A stretch of 64,000 nt of DNA from Marinomonas balearica (lineage in GTDB: Bacteria; Pseudomonadota; Gammaproteobacteria; Pseudomonadales; Marinomonadaceae): contig NZ_SNXC01000011.1 in the NCBI RefSeq assembly GCF_004362145.1, forward strand, positions 236,438 to 300,437, written 5' to 3'. The position numbers and the translations under genes are program-made. The number at the start of each line of letters is the position of its first letter. The first letter of the stretch is position 1. The notes beneath the pieces are model-generated. The model searched no databases and was not told the DNA's origin. It saw only the letters and a list, made by a program, of their open reading frames with translations. Positions 1 to 9,841 of this stretch are shown here, in pieces.

Positions 1-653
1 TTATGTCGATACCGCTTTCACTTGCGCGTAACGCTAAGATGCCTGCAATACGCTGGAGTGTTCAAGCATTTACCACTCTCTTTAGGGGTACGCCGCTTTA
101 TTTGCAATTGCTCATTTGCTATTCCGGCATTTACAGTCTGGCACTTGTTCAAGATCAGCCGCTGTTAAACAGTTTTTTTCGAGATGGCATGAACTGTACT
201 TTATTGGCGTTCTCCATTAACACATGCGCCTATATGTGTGAAATGCTCGCGGGCGCGTTAAAGAACGTCGATGCCGGTGAAGTAGAAGCAGGTAAAGCGT
301 TTGGTATGAGTAAGTTTCAAGTATATCGACACATTATCTTTCCAGCTGCGTTTAAACAATCTCTGCCACAATACAGTAACGAAGTCATCATTGTTCTCCA
401 TTCAACCACCATTGCCTTTACCGCCACGGTTGCAGACATTTTAAAAGTAGCAAGGGACGCGAATTCAGCCACTTACATGACGTTCCAATCATTTGGTATC
501 GCTGCCATTCTTTATCTTATTTTGTCGTTTGCGATCTTCTACGGTTTTAAAAAGTTTGAAACCTACTACACCGCTCACATTGTTAAACCACATACAAACA
601 GGCCTAACATGCTGGGGCTCTTTGGAAAAATGAGAAAAGTCGTACGAAAATGA
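1..653 (+). CDS. Polar amino-acid ABC transporter permease, HisM/ArtM type (5' end outside window)
   Basis: Inner-membrane permease of a polar amino-acid (His/Arg/opine type) ABC importer. The text LFRGTPLYLQLLICYSG and the EAA-loop region EVEAGKAFGMSKFQVYRH, followed by the conserved YSNEVI, are typical of HisM. Compared with HisM the visible protein lacks roughly the first 40 residues, including the first membrane helix, so the ATG near the window edge is probably internal and the gene starts upstream. Its stop overlaps the next start in an ATGA quartet, so it is translationally coupled to the deacylase and belongs to one operon with the ATPase further on. Substrate is not readable from the permease alone. 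Confidence 0.9.
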   Translation, partial: MSIPLSLARNAKMPAIRWSVQAFTTLFRGTPLYLQLLICYSGIYSLALVQDQPLLNSFFRDGMNCTLLAFSINTCAYMCEMLAGALKNVDAGEVEAGKAFGMSKFQVYRHIIFPAAFKQSLPQYSNEVIIVLHSTTIAFTATVADILKVARDANSATYMTFQSFGIAAILYLILSFAIFYGFKKFETYYTAHIVKPHTNRPNMLGLFGKMRKVVRK

Positions 654-1768
654 AACACATAACATCGCCACTTATTTCGCCTTCTTTAGGCACCAGCCGA
701 GCAATAGACAGTTTTCACTTCGGCACAGGTAACGGGCCAAAAGTCTACCTGCAAGCTTCATTGCATGCCGATGAAATACCGGGAATGCTGGCCGCGTGGA
801 AATTAAAGCAACAGCTTATTACTCTTGAACAGCAAGGTCACATTCAAGGAGAGATCATACTCGTACCCGTTGCCAATCCTATTGGGCTAAATCAGCATCT
901 TATGGATATTCCACTGGGGCGCTACGAGTTAGAGAATGGTTTTAACTTTAATAGAGGCTACCTTGATACGTTCGAGCAGGTAAAACAACGGATTGATGGG
1001 CAACTTGGAGAGGATTTATCCAAGAACCGTCAACTGATTCGTTCTGCGATCAAGCAAGCGGTCAATGATTGGTACGTTGATACTGAGTTTCATTCTATGC
1101 AAAAAGCGCTGTTGTCGCTTTGTTGCGATGCCGATTACATCATCGACATGCATTGCGATTTTGAAGCAATTCAACACACCTACAGTACGCACTATTCATG
1201 GGACAGTGTAAAGCCGCTTGCTCATTACCTCGGTGCTCAGGTAAACATGCTTGCCGATGAAACAGGGGGGAACCCATTTGATTCTTCCATTGATATGGTA
1301 TGGAAGCGTTTGACAGATTGTTATGGTGAAAAAATACCGAAAGCCTGCCAAGCCATAACACTTGAATTATGTGGTCAGAACAACGTATCGCATGAAAAGA
1401 GCGACCATGACGCAAACGCAATCCTAAATTTCATGAGAAGCATTCATCTCATTACCGACAAGCCCCCTGCGCTTCCTTCGCATCCTGAATCCAGCATTCA
1501 GGCCAAATTATTGGCCGCCGTTGAACCTTTAAAAAGTCAGACTTCGGGTGTTGTAGTGCAGTGCGCAGAACTTGATTCACACATTGTGGCAGGACAATTA
1601 ATTGCAGAAGTCATTGATCCGATATCTGACAATGTAGAACAAATAAGAGCGAACCAATCCGGCATACTGTTTTCGTTTACAATGAGAAAAACGGCGACGG
1701 CGGGCATGTTAGTTGCTCACATTGCTGGCGATGATGTTATTCGTAGCGGCTATTTATTGGCGCCATAA
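650..1768 (+). CDS. Succinylglutamate desuccinylase/aspartoacylase (AstE/AspA) family zinc deacylase
   Basis: Zinc-dependent hydrolase of the M14-like AstE/AspA family, which removes acyl groups from N-acylated amino acids. Visible family features are HADEIPG (His and Glu zinc ligands, near residue 40), IIDMHCDFEA (third zinc His), and ITLELCG carrying the expected catalytic Glu. Length (372 residues) is normal and no signal peptide is present, so it is cytoplasmic. Sitting between permease and ATPase genes of an ABC importer, with a four-base overlap to the former, it probably hydrolyses the imported compound. The exact substrate (succinyl-, acetyl- or opine-like conjugate) is not known; it is not a clear AstE or DoeB orthologue. 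Confidence 0.85.
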   Translation: MKHITSPLISPSLGTSRAIDSFHFGTGNGPKVYLQASLHADEIPGMLAAWKLKQQLITLEQQGHIQGEIILVPVANPIGLNQHLMDIPLGRYELENGFNFNRGYLDTFEQVKQRIDGQLGEDLSKNRQLIRSAIKQAVNDWYVDTEFHSMQKALLSLCCDADYIIDMHCDFEAIQHTYSTHYSWDSVKPLAHYLGAQVNMLADETGGNPFDSSIDMVWKRLTDCYGEKIPKACQAITLELCGQNNVSHEKSDHDANAILNFMRSIHLITDKPPALPSHPESSIQAKLLAAVEPLKSQTSGVVVQCAELDSHIVAGQLIAEVIDPISDNVEQIRANQSGILFSFTMRKTATAGMLVAHIAGDDVIRSGYLLAP

Positions 1769-1796
1769 CCCTTAATGTAACAAAGTTGATGAAAGA

Positions 1797-2567
1797 ATGA
1801 GTTTAGAAAAGAAACTGTCTATTGAAGGGCTGAGAAAAAGCTACGGAAGTCATGAAGTACTAAAGGGTATTGATCTAACGGCCAATGCGGGTGAGGTTAT
1901 TACTCTAATAGGCTCGTCCGGTTCTGGGAAAAGTACATTACTTAGGTGCATTAACTTTCTTGAGCAACCTAGTGATGGCGTTTTCTACTTTGATAATCAG
2001 ATGATAGAAATGACTTCTGATCATGAAGGCATGACATTCGCCAACGCGAAAGAACTGCAAACACTTCGTACTAAACTTGCCATGGTGTTTCAGCACTTTA
2101 ATCTCTGGAGCCACATGACAGTATTAGAGAACATCACATTGGCACCAATGAAAGTCTTAGGGCAAGACAAAAGTGATGCCATTAAGCAGGCGCATCTTTA
2201 CCTTAAAAAAGTTGGCCTTGATTCCGATGTTGCAATGAAATATCCCGCTTTCCTATCTGGTGGACAACAGCAACGCGTTGCCATCGCAAGAGCGCTCGCA
2301 ATGGAGCCGGATATTCTATTGTTTGATGAACCCACTTCAGCACTCGATCCCGAGTTAGTGAAAGAAGTGCTTAAAGTAATTCGTCTTCTGGCTGAGGAAG
2401 GCCGCACTATGATCATGGTGACACATGAAATGGCGTTTGCTAAAGAGGTCTCCGATACAATCGTTTTTCTTGCCGATGGAAAAATTGAAGAGTCTGGGTC
2501 GCCAGAAGCGATCTTCGAGCACCCAAAAAGTGACCGTTTAAAACGTTTTCTTAATCACGAATTTTAA
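1797..2567 (+). CDS. Polar amino-acid ABC transporter ATP-binding protein, HisP/ArtP-like
   Basis: ATPase subunit that powers the importer encoded just upstream. Walker A is GSSGSGKST (about residue 40), the ABC signature is LSGGQQQR, Walker B is ILLFDEP and the switch His lies in MVTHEMAFA, all intact. Length of 256 residues is standard for HisP, GlnQ and ArtP. It follows the deacylase by 28 bases on the same strand and ends convergently with the regulator gene, overlapping it by four bases, so the operon stops here. The periplasmic binding protein and second permease must lie upstream of the window. Confidence 0.93.
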   Translation: MSLEKKLSIEGLRKSYGSHEVLKGIDLTANAGEVITLIGSSGSGKSTLLRCINFLEQPSDGVFYFDNQMIEMTSDHEGMTFANAKELQTLRTKLAMVFQHFNLWSHMTVLENITLAPMKVLGQDKSDAIKQAHLYLKKVGLDSDVAMKYPAFLSGGQQQRVAIARALAMEPDILLFDEPTSALDPELVKEVLKVIRLLAEEGRTMIMVTHEMAFAKEVSDTIVFLADGKIEESGSPEAIFEHPKSDRLKRFLNHEF

Positions 2568-3409
2568 TTTTCTAACGCGGTAAAAATATGTGGGTGCGCT
2601 ATGCTGCTGGAGGTTTCAAGCCGGGATCGGATAACAGAAGAAATATCAGCAGCGTCCACTTCAAATAGGCCCACATGTTTGAGTTTTTGCTTTAGCGAAA
2701 TGTTTGATGCGATTCTTTCAAACACAATGCGTGAAGAAAAAGGAATGCGAGAGTTACGACCTTGAACCCCAAGGGTAATACCAGACAGCAAACTAAAACT
2801 GCCTTTGGTGGCACCATACAGAACGGTTTGAGAGATTGCTCGTTGGCAATGGACGCCATAATCGACAATTTGTATTCGTTCGCCTAAGACAAACACCACA
2901 CCAACAAATTTCCCAATTTCGTAGCCCTCTAACATGGCTTGGCCCGGCTCTGCACGCTCATAAAAATGCGAATAAGCGATGTCATCTACAAGCGAAATGC
3001 GAGCAAAACCTTTACTAATATGCCCCTCGTAAGACGGTGTAAAGTAATAATAATAGTAGTCACCAAGGTAGGGTTGAATATCTTCGGAAGACTTCAGCAT
3101 CATACTTTCGAGCAATTTTGTATGTCGCTCCCCCTGAGGGCTGTTGTCTAATATGGATTTTGGTTTCTTTACACGTCGTCGTGATGAAACCAGCTTTTTA
3201 AAAGCATCCGTATCCATCGTAATCTCTTCTGTTTCAACCCCAAAAAACGCGCACATTTTTCGCAGATTTTTTACAGAAGGTGCACTTGTCCCACTTAAAT
3301 ATTTGGTGAATTGCTGACGATTGATGCCCATTTTTCGACAACAGCTAGAGATACTGTCGCTATAGCTACACAACACCTTTAAATTTGCAGATATGTTTTT
3401 TTCGGACAA
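2564..3409 (-). CDS. XRE-family helix-turn-helix transcriptional regulator
   Basis: Probable regulator of the adjoining transporter/deacylase operon. The N-terminal helix-turn-helix covers about residues 20-55 ([18 protein letters not shown] then [11 protein letters not shown], lambda-repressor style); the remaining 200 residues form an unnamed C-terminal part that may sense a ligand. I chose a TTG start because GGGGAG lies nine bases before it and the protein then opens directly into the HTH; an upstream in-frame TTG at 3475 would add 22 residues without a ribosome site. It converges on the ATPase gene with a four-base overlap. The link to the transporter is inferred from position. Confidence 0.75.
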   Translation of the reverse strand: MSEKNISANLKVLCSYSDSISSCCRKMGINRQQFTKYLSGTSAPSVKNLRKMCAFFGVETEEITMDTDAFKKLVSSRRRVKKPKSILDNSPQGERHTKLLESMMLKSSEDIQPYLGDYYYYYFTPSYEGHISKGFARISLVDDIAYSHFYERAEPGQAMLEGYEIGKFVGVVFVLGERIQIVDYGVHCQRAISQTVLYGATKGSFSLLSGITLGVQGRNSRIPFSSRIVFERIASNISLKQKLKHVGLFEVDAADISSVIRSRLETSSSIAHPHIFTALEN

Positions 3410-3516
3410 TCGATTTATCTCCCCTAAATTCAGATAATAAGTGTGGCACTGCAAGACAGGTGTGGAACAAGCCAAATTTTTAGACTGCGACGCTTCTTTT
3501 TACAAATTAGCCGTTG

Positions 3517-3648
3517 ATGGCAGCGAAAAGATACCAGATTTCTGCTCTTTTAGAACAAGAAATGTCGTTCTCCTCTATCGCTAATACCGCTAAATATCAT
3601 CGAATTTCTGTAAATCGTGAATTAAAACGCTACAAATCAACAAAATAG
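3517..3648 (+). pseudogene. Remnant of an IS30-family transposase: N-terminal HTH only
   Basis: A 43-residue reading frame begins MAAKRYQISALLEQEMS and continues with an IA...HRISVNRELKR pattern. This is the N-terminal HTH_38 helix-turn-helix of IS30-type transposases (known pattern RYQI.ALL...S...IA......S..RELKR). A TAG stop follows immediately and nothing resembling the DDE catalytic domain is visible up to the racemase gene, nor any obvious terminal inverted repeats. It lies in the AT-rich gap between two minus-strand genes, so it is most likely a decayed insertion-sequence end. A small stand-alone DNA-binding protein cannot be excluded. Upstream in-frame stop TAG at 3508. Confidence 0.6.
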
Positions 3649-3700
3649 CGAATTTCTAAAGCAAGCCTATCAAAAATTATTTGTTCATGGTTAACGAATG

Positions 3701-4393
3701 TTAGCTAAGAGCAAATCGAACCGCTGCTTTTGCGTGTATTTCAGTGGTATCAAACAAGGGAATGGAAAGATCCTGCTGCTCTATGAGTAGCGTAATTTCA
3801 GTACAGCCTGCAATCACACATTGGGCACCTTGAGAGCGAAGTTTATCGATGATTTCAAGGTAGTGTTGTTTTGAATCTGCGGATATTTTTCCCCGACAAA
3901 GTTCATTGTAAATTACAGTATGTACTATTTCTCGGTCCTGCTTATTTGGGGTGAGTACCTCTAGATTGTAATTAGACGAAAGCCGCTCAACATAAAAGTC
4001 ACTTTCCATGGAGAAGCGGGTGCCGATAAAAGCCACTTTTTTATGGCCTGCTTCGACGATGGCCTCAGCAGTCTTGTCTGCGATGTGTAATATTGGGAGA
4101 GTGCATCGAGCTTGAATCTCCGGCACCAATTTATGCATGGTATTGGTCGCGATAACAAGAAAATCTGCGCCCGCAATGGCGAGCTTTTGAGCCTCATTTG
4201 CCAGTAAATCCGCTAAAGATGCCCAGTCGTTATTGTGTTGAAGCTCTGCAATTTCGGCAAAGTTAACACTGCTTAGCAATATTTTCGCAGAATTTAGTCC
4301 GCCGAGCGCGTTCTTTGTTTCGTCATTGAGTATCTGATAGTACAAGCTGGTGGATTCCCAGCTCATTCCGCCTAATATGCCAATCGTTTTCAT
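3701..4393 (-). CDS. Aspartate/glutamate racemase family protein, YgeA-like
   Basis: Cofactor-independent amino-acid racemase of the Asp/Glu racemase family, cytoplasmic. The catalytic pair of this family is normally two cysteines; here residue 83 is Thr (IATNTMHK) and residue 197 is Cys (IAGCTEI). That Thr83/Cys197 arrangement, at the same numbers, is known from E. coli YgeA, which acts on L-Asp/L-Glu and, as reported, homoserine. N-terminus MKTIGILGGMSWEST is characteristic. Length 230 residues equals YgeA. GAGG precedes the ATG. It stands alone on the minus strand; substrate specificity is inferred. Confidence 0.88.
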   Translation of the reverse strand: MKTIGILGGMSWESTSLYYQILNDETKNALGGLNSAKILLSSVNFAEIAELQHNNDWASLADLLANEAQKLAIAGADFLVIATNTMHKLVPEIQARCTLPILHIADKTAEAIVEAGHKKVAFIGTRFSMESDFYVERLSSNYNLEVLTPNKQDREIVHTVIYNELCRGKISADSKQHYLEIIDKLRSQGAQCVIAGCTEITLLIEQQDLSIPLFDTTEIHAKAAVRFALS

Positions 4394-4508
4394 AATCTAC
4401 CTCGGCTAATTTAAAAATAGAGGATAGATTAGAACGGGAACGGATGTTTGTCCCGATACAGATAGAAGGAATAAAAACGAGCACTGTGTATTAGAAGCGT
4501 TTCGTTTC

Positions 4509-4766
4509 TTAAAACTTGATGCTGATCTGGGGTTTAGTGCGATTGGATTCTTTGGGGGCTTTCAAAGGCTCAACCAAATTCTCTAAACCGTTCACTTTAA
4601 TTTCTAGCGTTAGCTGAAGCCAACGGCCTAAATTTCCGTCTGGCCAGCCTTCATGGGAAAACCACAGTAAGTAAGGCTCGGGTAGGTCTATCAGCAATCG
4701 GCCTTGATATTTACCAAACGGCATTGTTTGGCGAGCTACCTGTACTAAATCTTCTTTTTCAAACAT
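4509..4766 (-). CDS. DUF3820 family small protein
   Basis: An 85-residue protein matching the DUF3820 family: MPFGKYQGRLLIDLPEPYL, then WFSHEGWPDG and GRWLQLTLEI. The family has no settled biochemical role; some members are annotated as quorum-sensing-regulated virulence factors. The ATG used here follows the LysR stop by a single base; a longer frame would run 16 codons back into the LysR gene and is unlikely. The tight spacing indicates co-transcription with the LysR gene, so it may share that gene's regulation. Function unknown. Confidence 0.75.
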   Translation of the reverse strand: MFEKEDLVQVARQTMPFGKYQGRLLIDLPEPYLLWFSHEGWPDGNLGRWLQLTLEIKVNGLENLVEPLKAPKESNRTKPQISIKF

Positions 4767-4767
4767 C

Positions 4768-5676
4768 TTAATAGTTTCGCTGTGTCGATATGTCGAGAAT
4801 CTTATCATGCTCAAAGCGGTGAATCAGAAAATCACAAATGGCTTTTAACTTGGGTGAAAGCGTTTGTGATTTTGGATAGACCAACCAAACACCGCTGTAA
4901 GGGTATTGATATTGCGATAATAATGGAACAAGGTGGCCTGAGTCGAATTCTTCTTGAACGTAATAATCGGGCAATTGAGCAATGCCGAGACCTTTTTTGA
5001 CGGCATCCAGTAACGCCAGACCAGAGTTGCTACGCCATTGGCTACTGACTTTAACTTCTTTTCGTTGGCCGTTTTGTTGAAATAGCCAGTGATTTTTTGA
5101 ACCAATTAGGCACTTATGTTTGTTGAGTTCAGACAAGGTATGCGGCATGCCGTATTGATCTATGTATTCTCTTGAAGCACAAAGAAACTCTTGGCGATCG
5201 CAAAGGCGTCGAGAGAGGAGGCTGGAGTCTTTCATTGAGCCCATTCTAATGGCGAGGTCGTAATTTTCTTCGATCAGATCCACAGCGCGGTTGGTCAAGT
5301 GTAGATCCAGTTCAATTTTTGGATGAGTGGTTAAAAAGTCGTTTATTACCGGTGCGATGTATCGTTCACCAAAGGTCGTTGCACAGGTCATTTTAAAGGA
5401 ACCAATAGGCGCTTGATTCAGTGATGAAATGACTTCTTCTGCACTGCTGAGAGCGGCGGGTAAGCCTCGGCAATGTTGATAATACAACTCACCTGCTTCA
5501 CTTAAGCGAATCCGGCGGGTTGTGCGAAACAAGAGTGTACTGCCCAGTTCGGATTCCAGTTGTGTCACTAACCGGCTGATATGAGAAGCAGAGACACTTA
5601 GTTTTATGGCCGCTGCTGAAAAGCTACCTTGACGAACGACTTCAACAAAGGCTTCCATCGCTTCCCAATTTTTCAT
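4768..5676 (-). CDS. LysR-family transcriptional regulator, divergent from frmA
   Basis: LysR-type regulator of 302 residues: N-terminal winged HTH (about residues 1-60, with the AFVEVVRQGSFSAAA and SHISRLVTQLESELG patterns) and a C-terminal periplasmic-binding-like effector domain. It is transcribed away from frmA across a 187-base intergenic region, the usual arrangement of LysR proteins controlling the divergent gene, so it likely regulates formaldehyde detoxification and itself. The effector domain contains FRTTRRIRLSEAGE and GERYIAPVINDFL, as in the CrgA/DmlR-like branch. The inducer cannot be read from sequence. Confidence 0.85.
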   Translation of the reverse strand: MKNWEAMEAFVEVVRQGSFSAAAIKLSVSASHISRLVTQLESELGSTLLFRTTRRIRLSEAGELYYQHCRGLPAALSSAEEVISSLNQAPIGSFKMTCATTFGERYIAPVINDFLTTHPKIELDLHLTNRAVDLIEENYDLAIRMGSMKDSSLLSRRLCDRQEFLCASREYIDQYGMPHTLSELNKHKCLIGSKNHWLFQQNGQRKEVKVSSQWRSNSGLALLDAVKKGLGIAQLPDYYVQEEFDSGHLVPLLSQYQYPYSGVWLVYPKSQTLSPKLKAICDFLIHRFEHDKILDISTQRNY

Positions 5677-5753
5677 TTTGTGGTCTCAATTGATTTTATA
5701 TAAGGTGTTATATTATAACTATTTAACACTCTTTTAAATTCATTGTTGCTGTA

Positions 5754-5772
5754 TGGCAATAATAAATTGCCA
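5754..5772. promoter_or_regulatory. Inverted repeat in the LysR-frmA divergent region (candidate operator)
   Basis: TGGCAAT and ATTGCCA are perfect seven-base arms around a five-base AT spacer, 92 bases before the frmA start and 77 bases from the LysR start. Size and location fit a LysR-type binding site; assignment is inference. Confidence 0.35.
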
Positions 5773-5827
5773 AAATGAGCATTATCGTCTGAATGATTTA
5801 CGACTACACTCCTTTCACTTGATTTAG

Positions 5828-6979
<1,152 letters not shown>

Positions 6980-7004
6980 GAGTGAGCCTATAACGTATTC
7001 ACTG

Positions 7005-7035
7005 ATGAGCATCGCCCAAATGCGGCGATGCTCAT
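7005..7035 (+). promoter_or_regulatory. 12-bp hairpin between frmA and fghA
   Basis: Arms ATGAGCATCGCC and GGCGATGCTCAT with a seven-base loop, ending five bases before the fghA ribosome site AAGGAG. There is no U-tract, so it looks like an RNA-stabilising or attenuating stem rather than a terminator; it could give frmA higher expression than fghA. Confidence 0.55.
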
Positions 7036-7050
7036 ACTAAGGAGAACAAT

Positions 7051-7881
7051 ATGGAACTCATATCCAGCACAAAAAGCTTTGGCGGCTGGTTAAAGCGATA
7101 CAAGCATGAGAGTTTGTCTGTAAAAGGCGACATGACTTTTGCCATTTACTTGCCACCTCAGGCAGAAAGCCAAGCGGTTCCGGTTTTGTATTGGTTGTCA
7201 GGCTTAACGTGCACCGATGAAAACTTTATTCAAAAAGCCGGTGCATTTAAAAGAGCGGCGGAATTGGGCTTGGCGATCGTGTGTCCTGATACCAGTCCTC
7301 GTGGTACAGATTACCCAGAAGAGCACGAGAGCTATGATTTTGGCTCGGGTGCGGGTTTCTATTTGAATGCAACGGTAGACCCTTATCATCATAGTTATCA
7401 TATGTATGATTATGTTGTTCAGGAGTTACCTCATGTGGTTGAAGAGCATTTCCCTGTCACCCAAAAGCGTTCAATTTCTGGACATTCAATGGGTGGACAC
7501 GGTGCATTAATATGCGCACTGAAAAATCCAGGACGTTATCAGTCTGTTTCCGCATTTGCTCCGATCTCTAACCCAACTCAGTGTCCTTGGGGGCATAAGG
7601 CTTTTAAAGGCTATTTGGGTGAAGATCAGGCTACTTGGGAAGAATGGGATGCTTCTTTGCTGGTTGCGAACGCGAAGGAAAAACTGCCATTGCTGGTGGA
7701 TCAAGGGGAAGCAGATGATTTTCTGGTTGAGCAATTGAAACCAGAAGCATTAGAAGCGGCTTGTCTTGCCGCGGATCACCCTTTAACTTTGCGTCGCCAG
7801 CCGGGATACGACCATAGTTATTATTTTATCGCGTCGTTTATTGATGACCATTTAGAGCATCATGCGACTGCGTTGAAATAG
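7051..7881 (+). CDS. fghA: S-formylglutathione hydrolase
   Basis: Alpha/beta-hydrolase (esterase D family) that cleaves S-formylglutathione to formate and glutathione, the second step of formaldehyde detoxification. The nucleophile Ser lies in SGHSMGGHGAL (about residue 146); PVLYWLSGLTCTDENF and a late DHSYYF with the catalytic His are typical. Length of 276 residues matches FrmB/FghA. AAGGAG precedes the ATG. It is the second gene of the frmA operon and ends just before a bidirectional terminator. Confidence 0.95.
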   Translation: MELISSTKSFGGWLKRYKHESLSVKGDMTFAIYLPPQAESQAVPVLYWLSGLTCTDENFIQKAGAFKRAAELGLAIVCPDTSPRGTDYPEEHESYDFGSGAGFYLNATVDPYHHSYHMYDYVVQELPHVVEEHFPVTQKRSISGHSMGGHGALICALKNPGRYQSVSAFAPISNPTQCPWGHKAFKGYLGEDQATWEEWDASLLVANAKEKLPLLVDQGEADDFLVEQLKPEALEAACLAADHPLTLRRQPGYDHSYYFIASFIDDHLEHHATALK

Positions 7882-7941
7882 CATAGACGCTTATATTGTT
7901 GGGGCTCTGTCTTGGTAGCACCAATAGGAAAAGTCCTAAAA

Positions 7942-7974
7942 AAATCGGTAAATTGATCATTTACCGATTTTTTT
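7942..7974. terminator. Bidirectional Rho-independent terminator
   Basis: AAATCGGTAAAT and ATTTACCGATTT form a 12-bp stem flanked by an A-run on the left and a T-run on the right, so it can end both the frmA-fghA transcript and the convergent chemoreceptor gene. Confidence 0.85.
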
Positions 7975-7998
7975 ATTTAAAGGTTATGATTTAAATTG

Positions 7999-9627
7999 CT
8001 AGGAAAACTTAAAGCGGTTTACCTGAGATTGTAGCGACCCAGCCATGTTTGCAAGCAATTGACTTCCATTGTTGAGTTGACGTGCTTCTTCTAATACTTG
8101 TTCGGAAACATTACGAATGCCCAGCAAGTTTTCATTTATCTCCTCCGCAACAGAGTTTTGTTGACCCGATGCTGTGGCGATATGCTCGCTTCGGCTTGAT
8201 ACATCATCCACCTGAGCCGCCATGTTTTTCAATTTGTCAGCCGTATGGTTCATTCGTTCAGCGCTATCTTCTGCTTGGCGCGTACTTTCCTGCATCGAAT
8301 TAGACGCCGTTCTGGATTGCTCTTGAAGTTTTTCAATAATAGATTGAATCTCAACCGTTGAGTCTTGCGTGCGACTGGCCAGTGAACGTACTTCGTCAGC
8401 AACTACAGCGAAACCGCGCCCCATTTCTCCTGCTCGTGCCGCTTCTATTGCCGCATTAAGCGCAAGCAGATTTGTTTGCTCCGAAATGTCGCCAATAACA
8501 CTGAGTACGGAATCTATTTCTGAGGTTTGTTGTAATAGCTGTGCAATGACATCGTTTGCGTCCTCAATATGATGTGTTAGAGATTGTATGTTGTGGTTTG
8601 TCTCACTTAAACTGCTACTACTTTCCTTAGTAATTTCTTTAACAGAGCGTGTTGCCCCAGCCGTATCTTGAGCGTGATGAGCAACGTCTTTTATTGAGTA
8701 AGACATTTCATTCATGGCCGCGGCGAGTTTATCCAGCTCTTTAAATTGGTTGTCCATGCCATGCTGAGTGCTGGCGGTGTTTTCCTTCATCTGAAGGGAA
8801 ACGGATTGCAATTCAGTAATCGCATTGGAGACGTTTTGCAATGTTACGCTGAGCGCTTCTGAAAGCGTGTTGGCGGCTTGTGCAAGGACGCCAATTTCAT
8901 CCTTTCTGTCTATGGATATGCGCTTAGTCATGTTGCCATTCGCGAGGACTTGTAGATGCTGAGTAACCTGTTTTAGAGGAGATGTAATGTGCCTAACCAG
9001 TCCTGCACTGATGCATAAGACGACAACGATCATGATGCCTTCTAGTACCGAAGACCACTTAAACGCAACCCAAAAATCTGTCATTACTTCAGAGTAGAGC
9101 GCGCCGGTTCCGATAACCCATCCCCATTCATTGAGCAGTTTCACATAGGAGACTTTCGCGTGAATGGTTTCGTCGTCTGATTGAGTGTCGCGGATATGGT
9201 ATTCAACGAAGCCTTCTCCCTGATTCTTAGCGACTTTGACCAGCTCTTGCCACAGATACAGCCCTTTTCTATCTTGGCTTCTGAACATGTTTTCACCGAC
9301 GATTTGTGGAGCGGTAGGGTGCATGAGAACCTTATGGTTTAGATCATTTACCCAGAAATAACCTTTTTCACCAAACCTAAGTTTGGACAGTGCAACAAGA
9401 GCTTGGTTTTTTGCGTTTTCTTCTCCGATTTGATCACCCTGATCGACGTAGTGCTCTATAAGCGTGTACGCCGTTTCAACTTGTTGTTGGACTTGCATTT
9501 TTCGAGCATCGACAAGCTCACGATAGAGTTCGAAATACGCGAAAGACACAAATGCAATAAGAATAATCACAAAGCCAATAACGAGCGACCAAAGTTTGGT
9601 CGCAACAGGTAGATTTCGTAGGTTCAT
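7999..9627 (-). CDS. Methyl-accepting chemotaxis protein with single-Cache sensor
   Basis: Membrane chemoreceptor of 542 residues. Order: membrane helix about 12-32, periplasmic sCache_2-type sensor ([19 protein letters not shown] is typical of the fold), second helix about 190-211, HAMP about 212-265, then the cytoplasmic coiled-coil signalling domain with the highly conserved tip [20 protein letters not shown] near residue 385 that contacts CheA and CheW. No CheR-binding pentapeptide is at the C-terminus. AAGGAG lies before the ATG. The next upstream gene is a close paralogue on the same strand, so the two probably arose by duplication and may sense related small organic acids (inference from Cache_2 family). 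Confidence 0.95.
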   Translation of the reverse strand: MNLRNLPVATKLWSLVIGFVIILIAFVSFAYFELYRELVDARKMQVQQQVETAYTLIEHYVDQGDQIGEENAKNQALVALSKLRFGEKGYFWVNDLNHKVLMHPTAPQIVGENMFRSQDRKGLYLWQELVKVAKNQGEGFVEYHIRDTQSDDETIHAKVSYVKLLNEWGWVIGTGALYSEVMTDFWVAFKWSSVLEGIMIVVVLCISAGLVRHITSPLKQVTQHLQVLANGNMTKRISIDRKDEIGVLAQAANTLSEALSVTLQNVSNAITELQSVSLQMKENTASTQHGMDNQFKELDKLAAAMNEMSYSIKDVAHHAQDTAGATRSVKEITKESSSSLSETNHNIQSLTHHIEDANDVIAQLLQQTSEIDSVLSVIGDISEQTNLLALNAAIEAARAGEMGRGFAVVADEVRSLASRTQDSTVEIQSIIEKLQEQSRTASNSMQESTRQAEDSAERMNHTADKLKNMAAQVDDVSSRSEHIATASGQQNSVAEEINENLLGIRNVSEQVLEEARQLNNGSQLLANMAGSLQSQVNRFKFS

Positions 9628-9764
9628 ATCGCCTATCTCCTTATAGGAATGGGTAGCACTGTTTCAGTATTGTTGAAAAATTGAACTAAAAGTGTCAATA
9701 ATTGCGAATTAGGAGATGCGGATTTGTGAGAGAAATTGAGCTGTTTTCGGACGTATTACAAGCA

Positions 9765-9803
9765 AAAAAGTTCCTGCTTTTTCTATTAGAACAGGAACTT
9801 TTT
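9765..9803 (-). terminator. Rho-independent terminator of the second chemoreceptor gene
   Basis: AAAAAGTTCCTG and CAGGAACTTTTT make a 12-bp stem with a 15-base loop; read on the minus strand the stem ends in a U-run 39 bases after the stop codon. Confidence 0.75.
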
Positions 9804-9841
9804 GTTGAGCGTATACAAATGCTGTAAATAGTGAACGTTAT

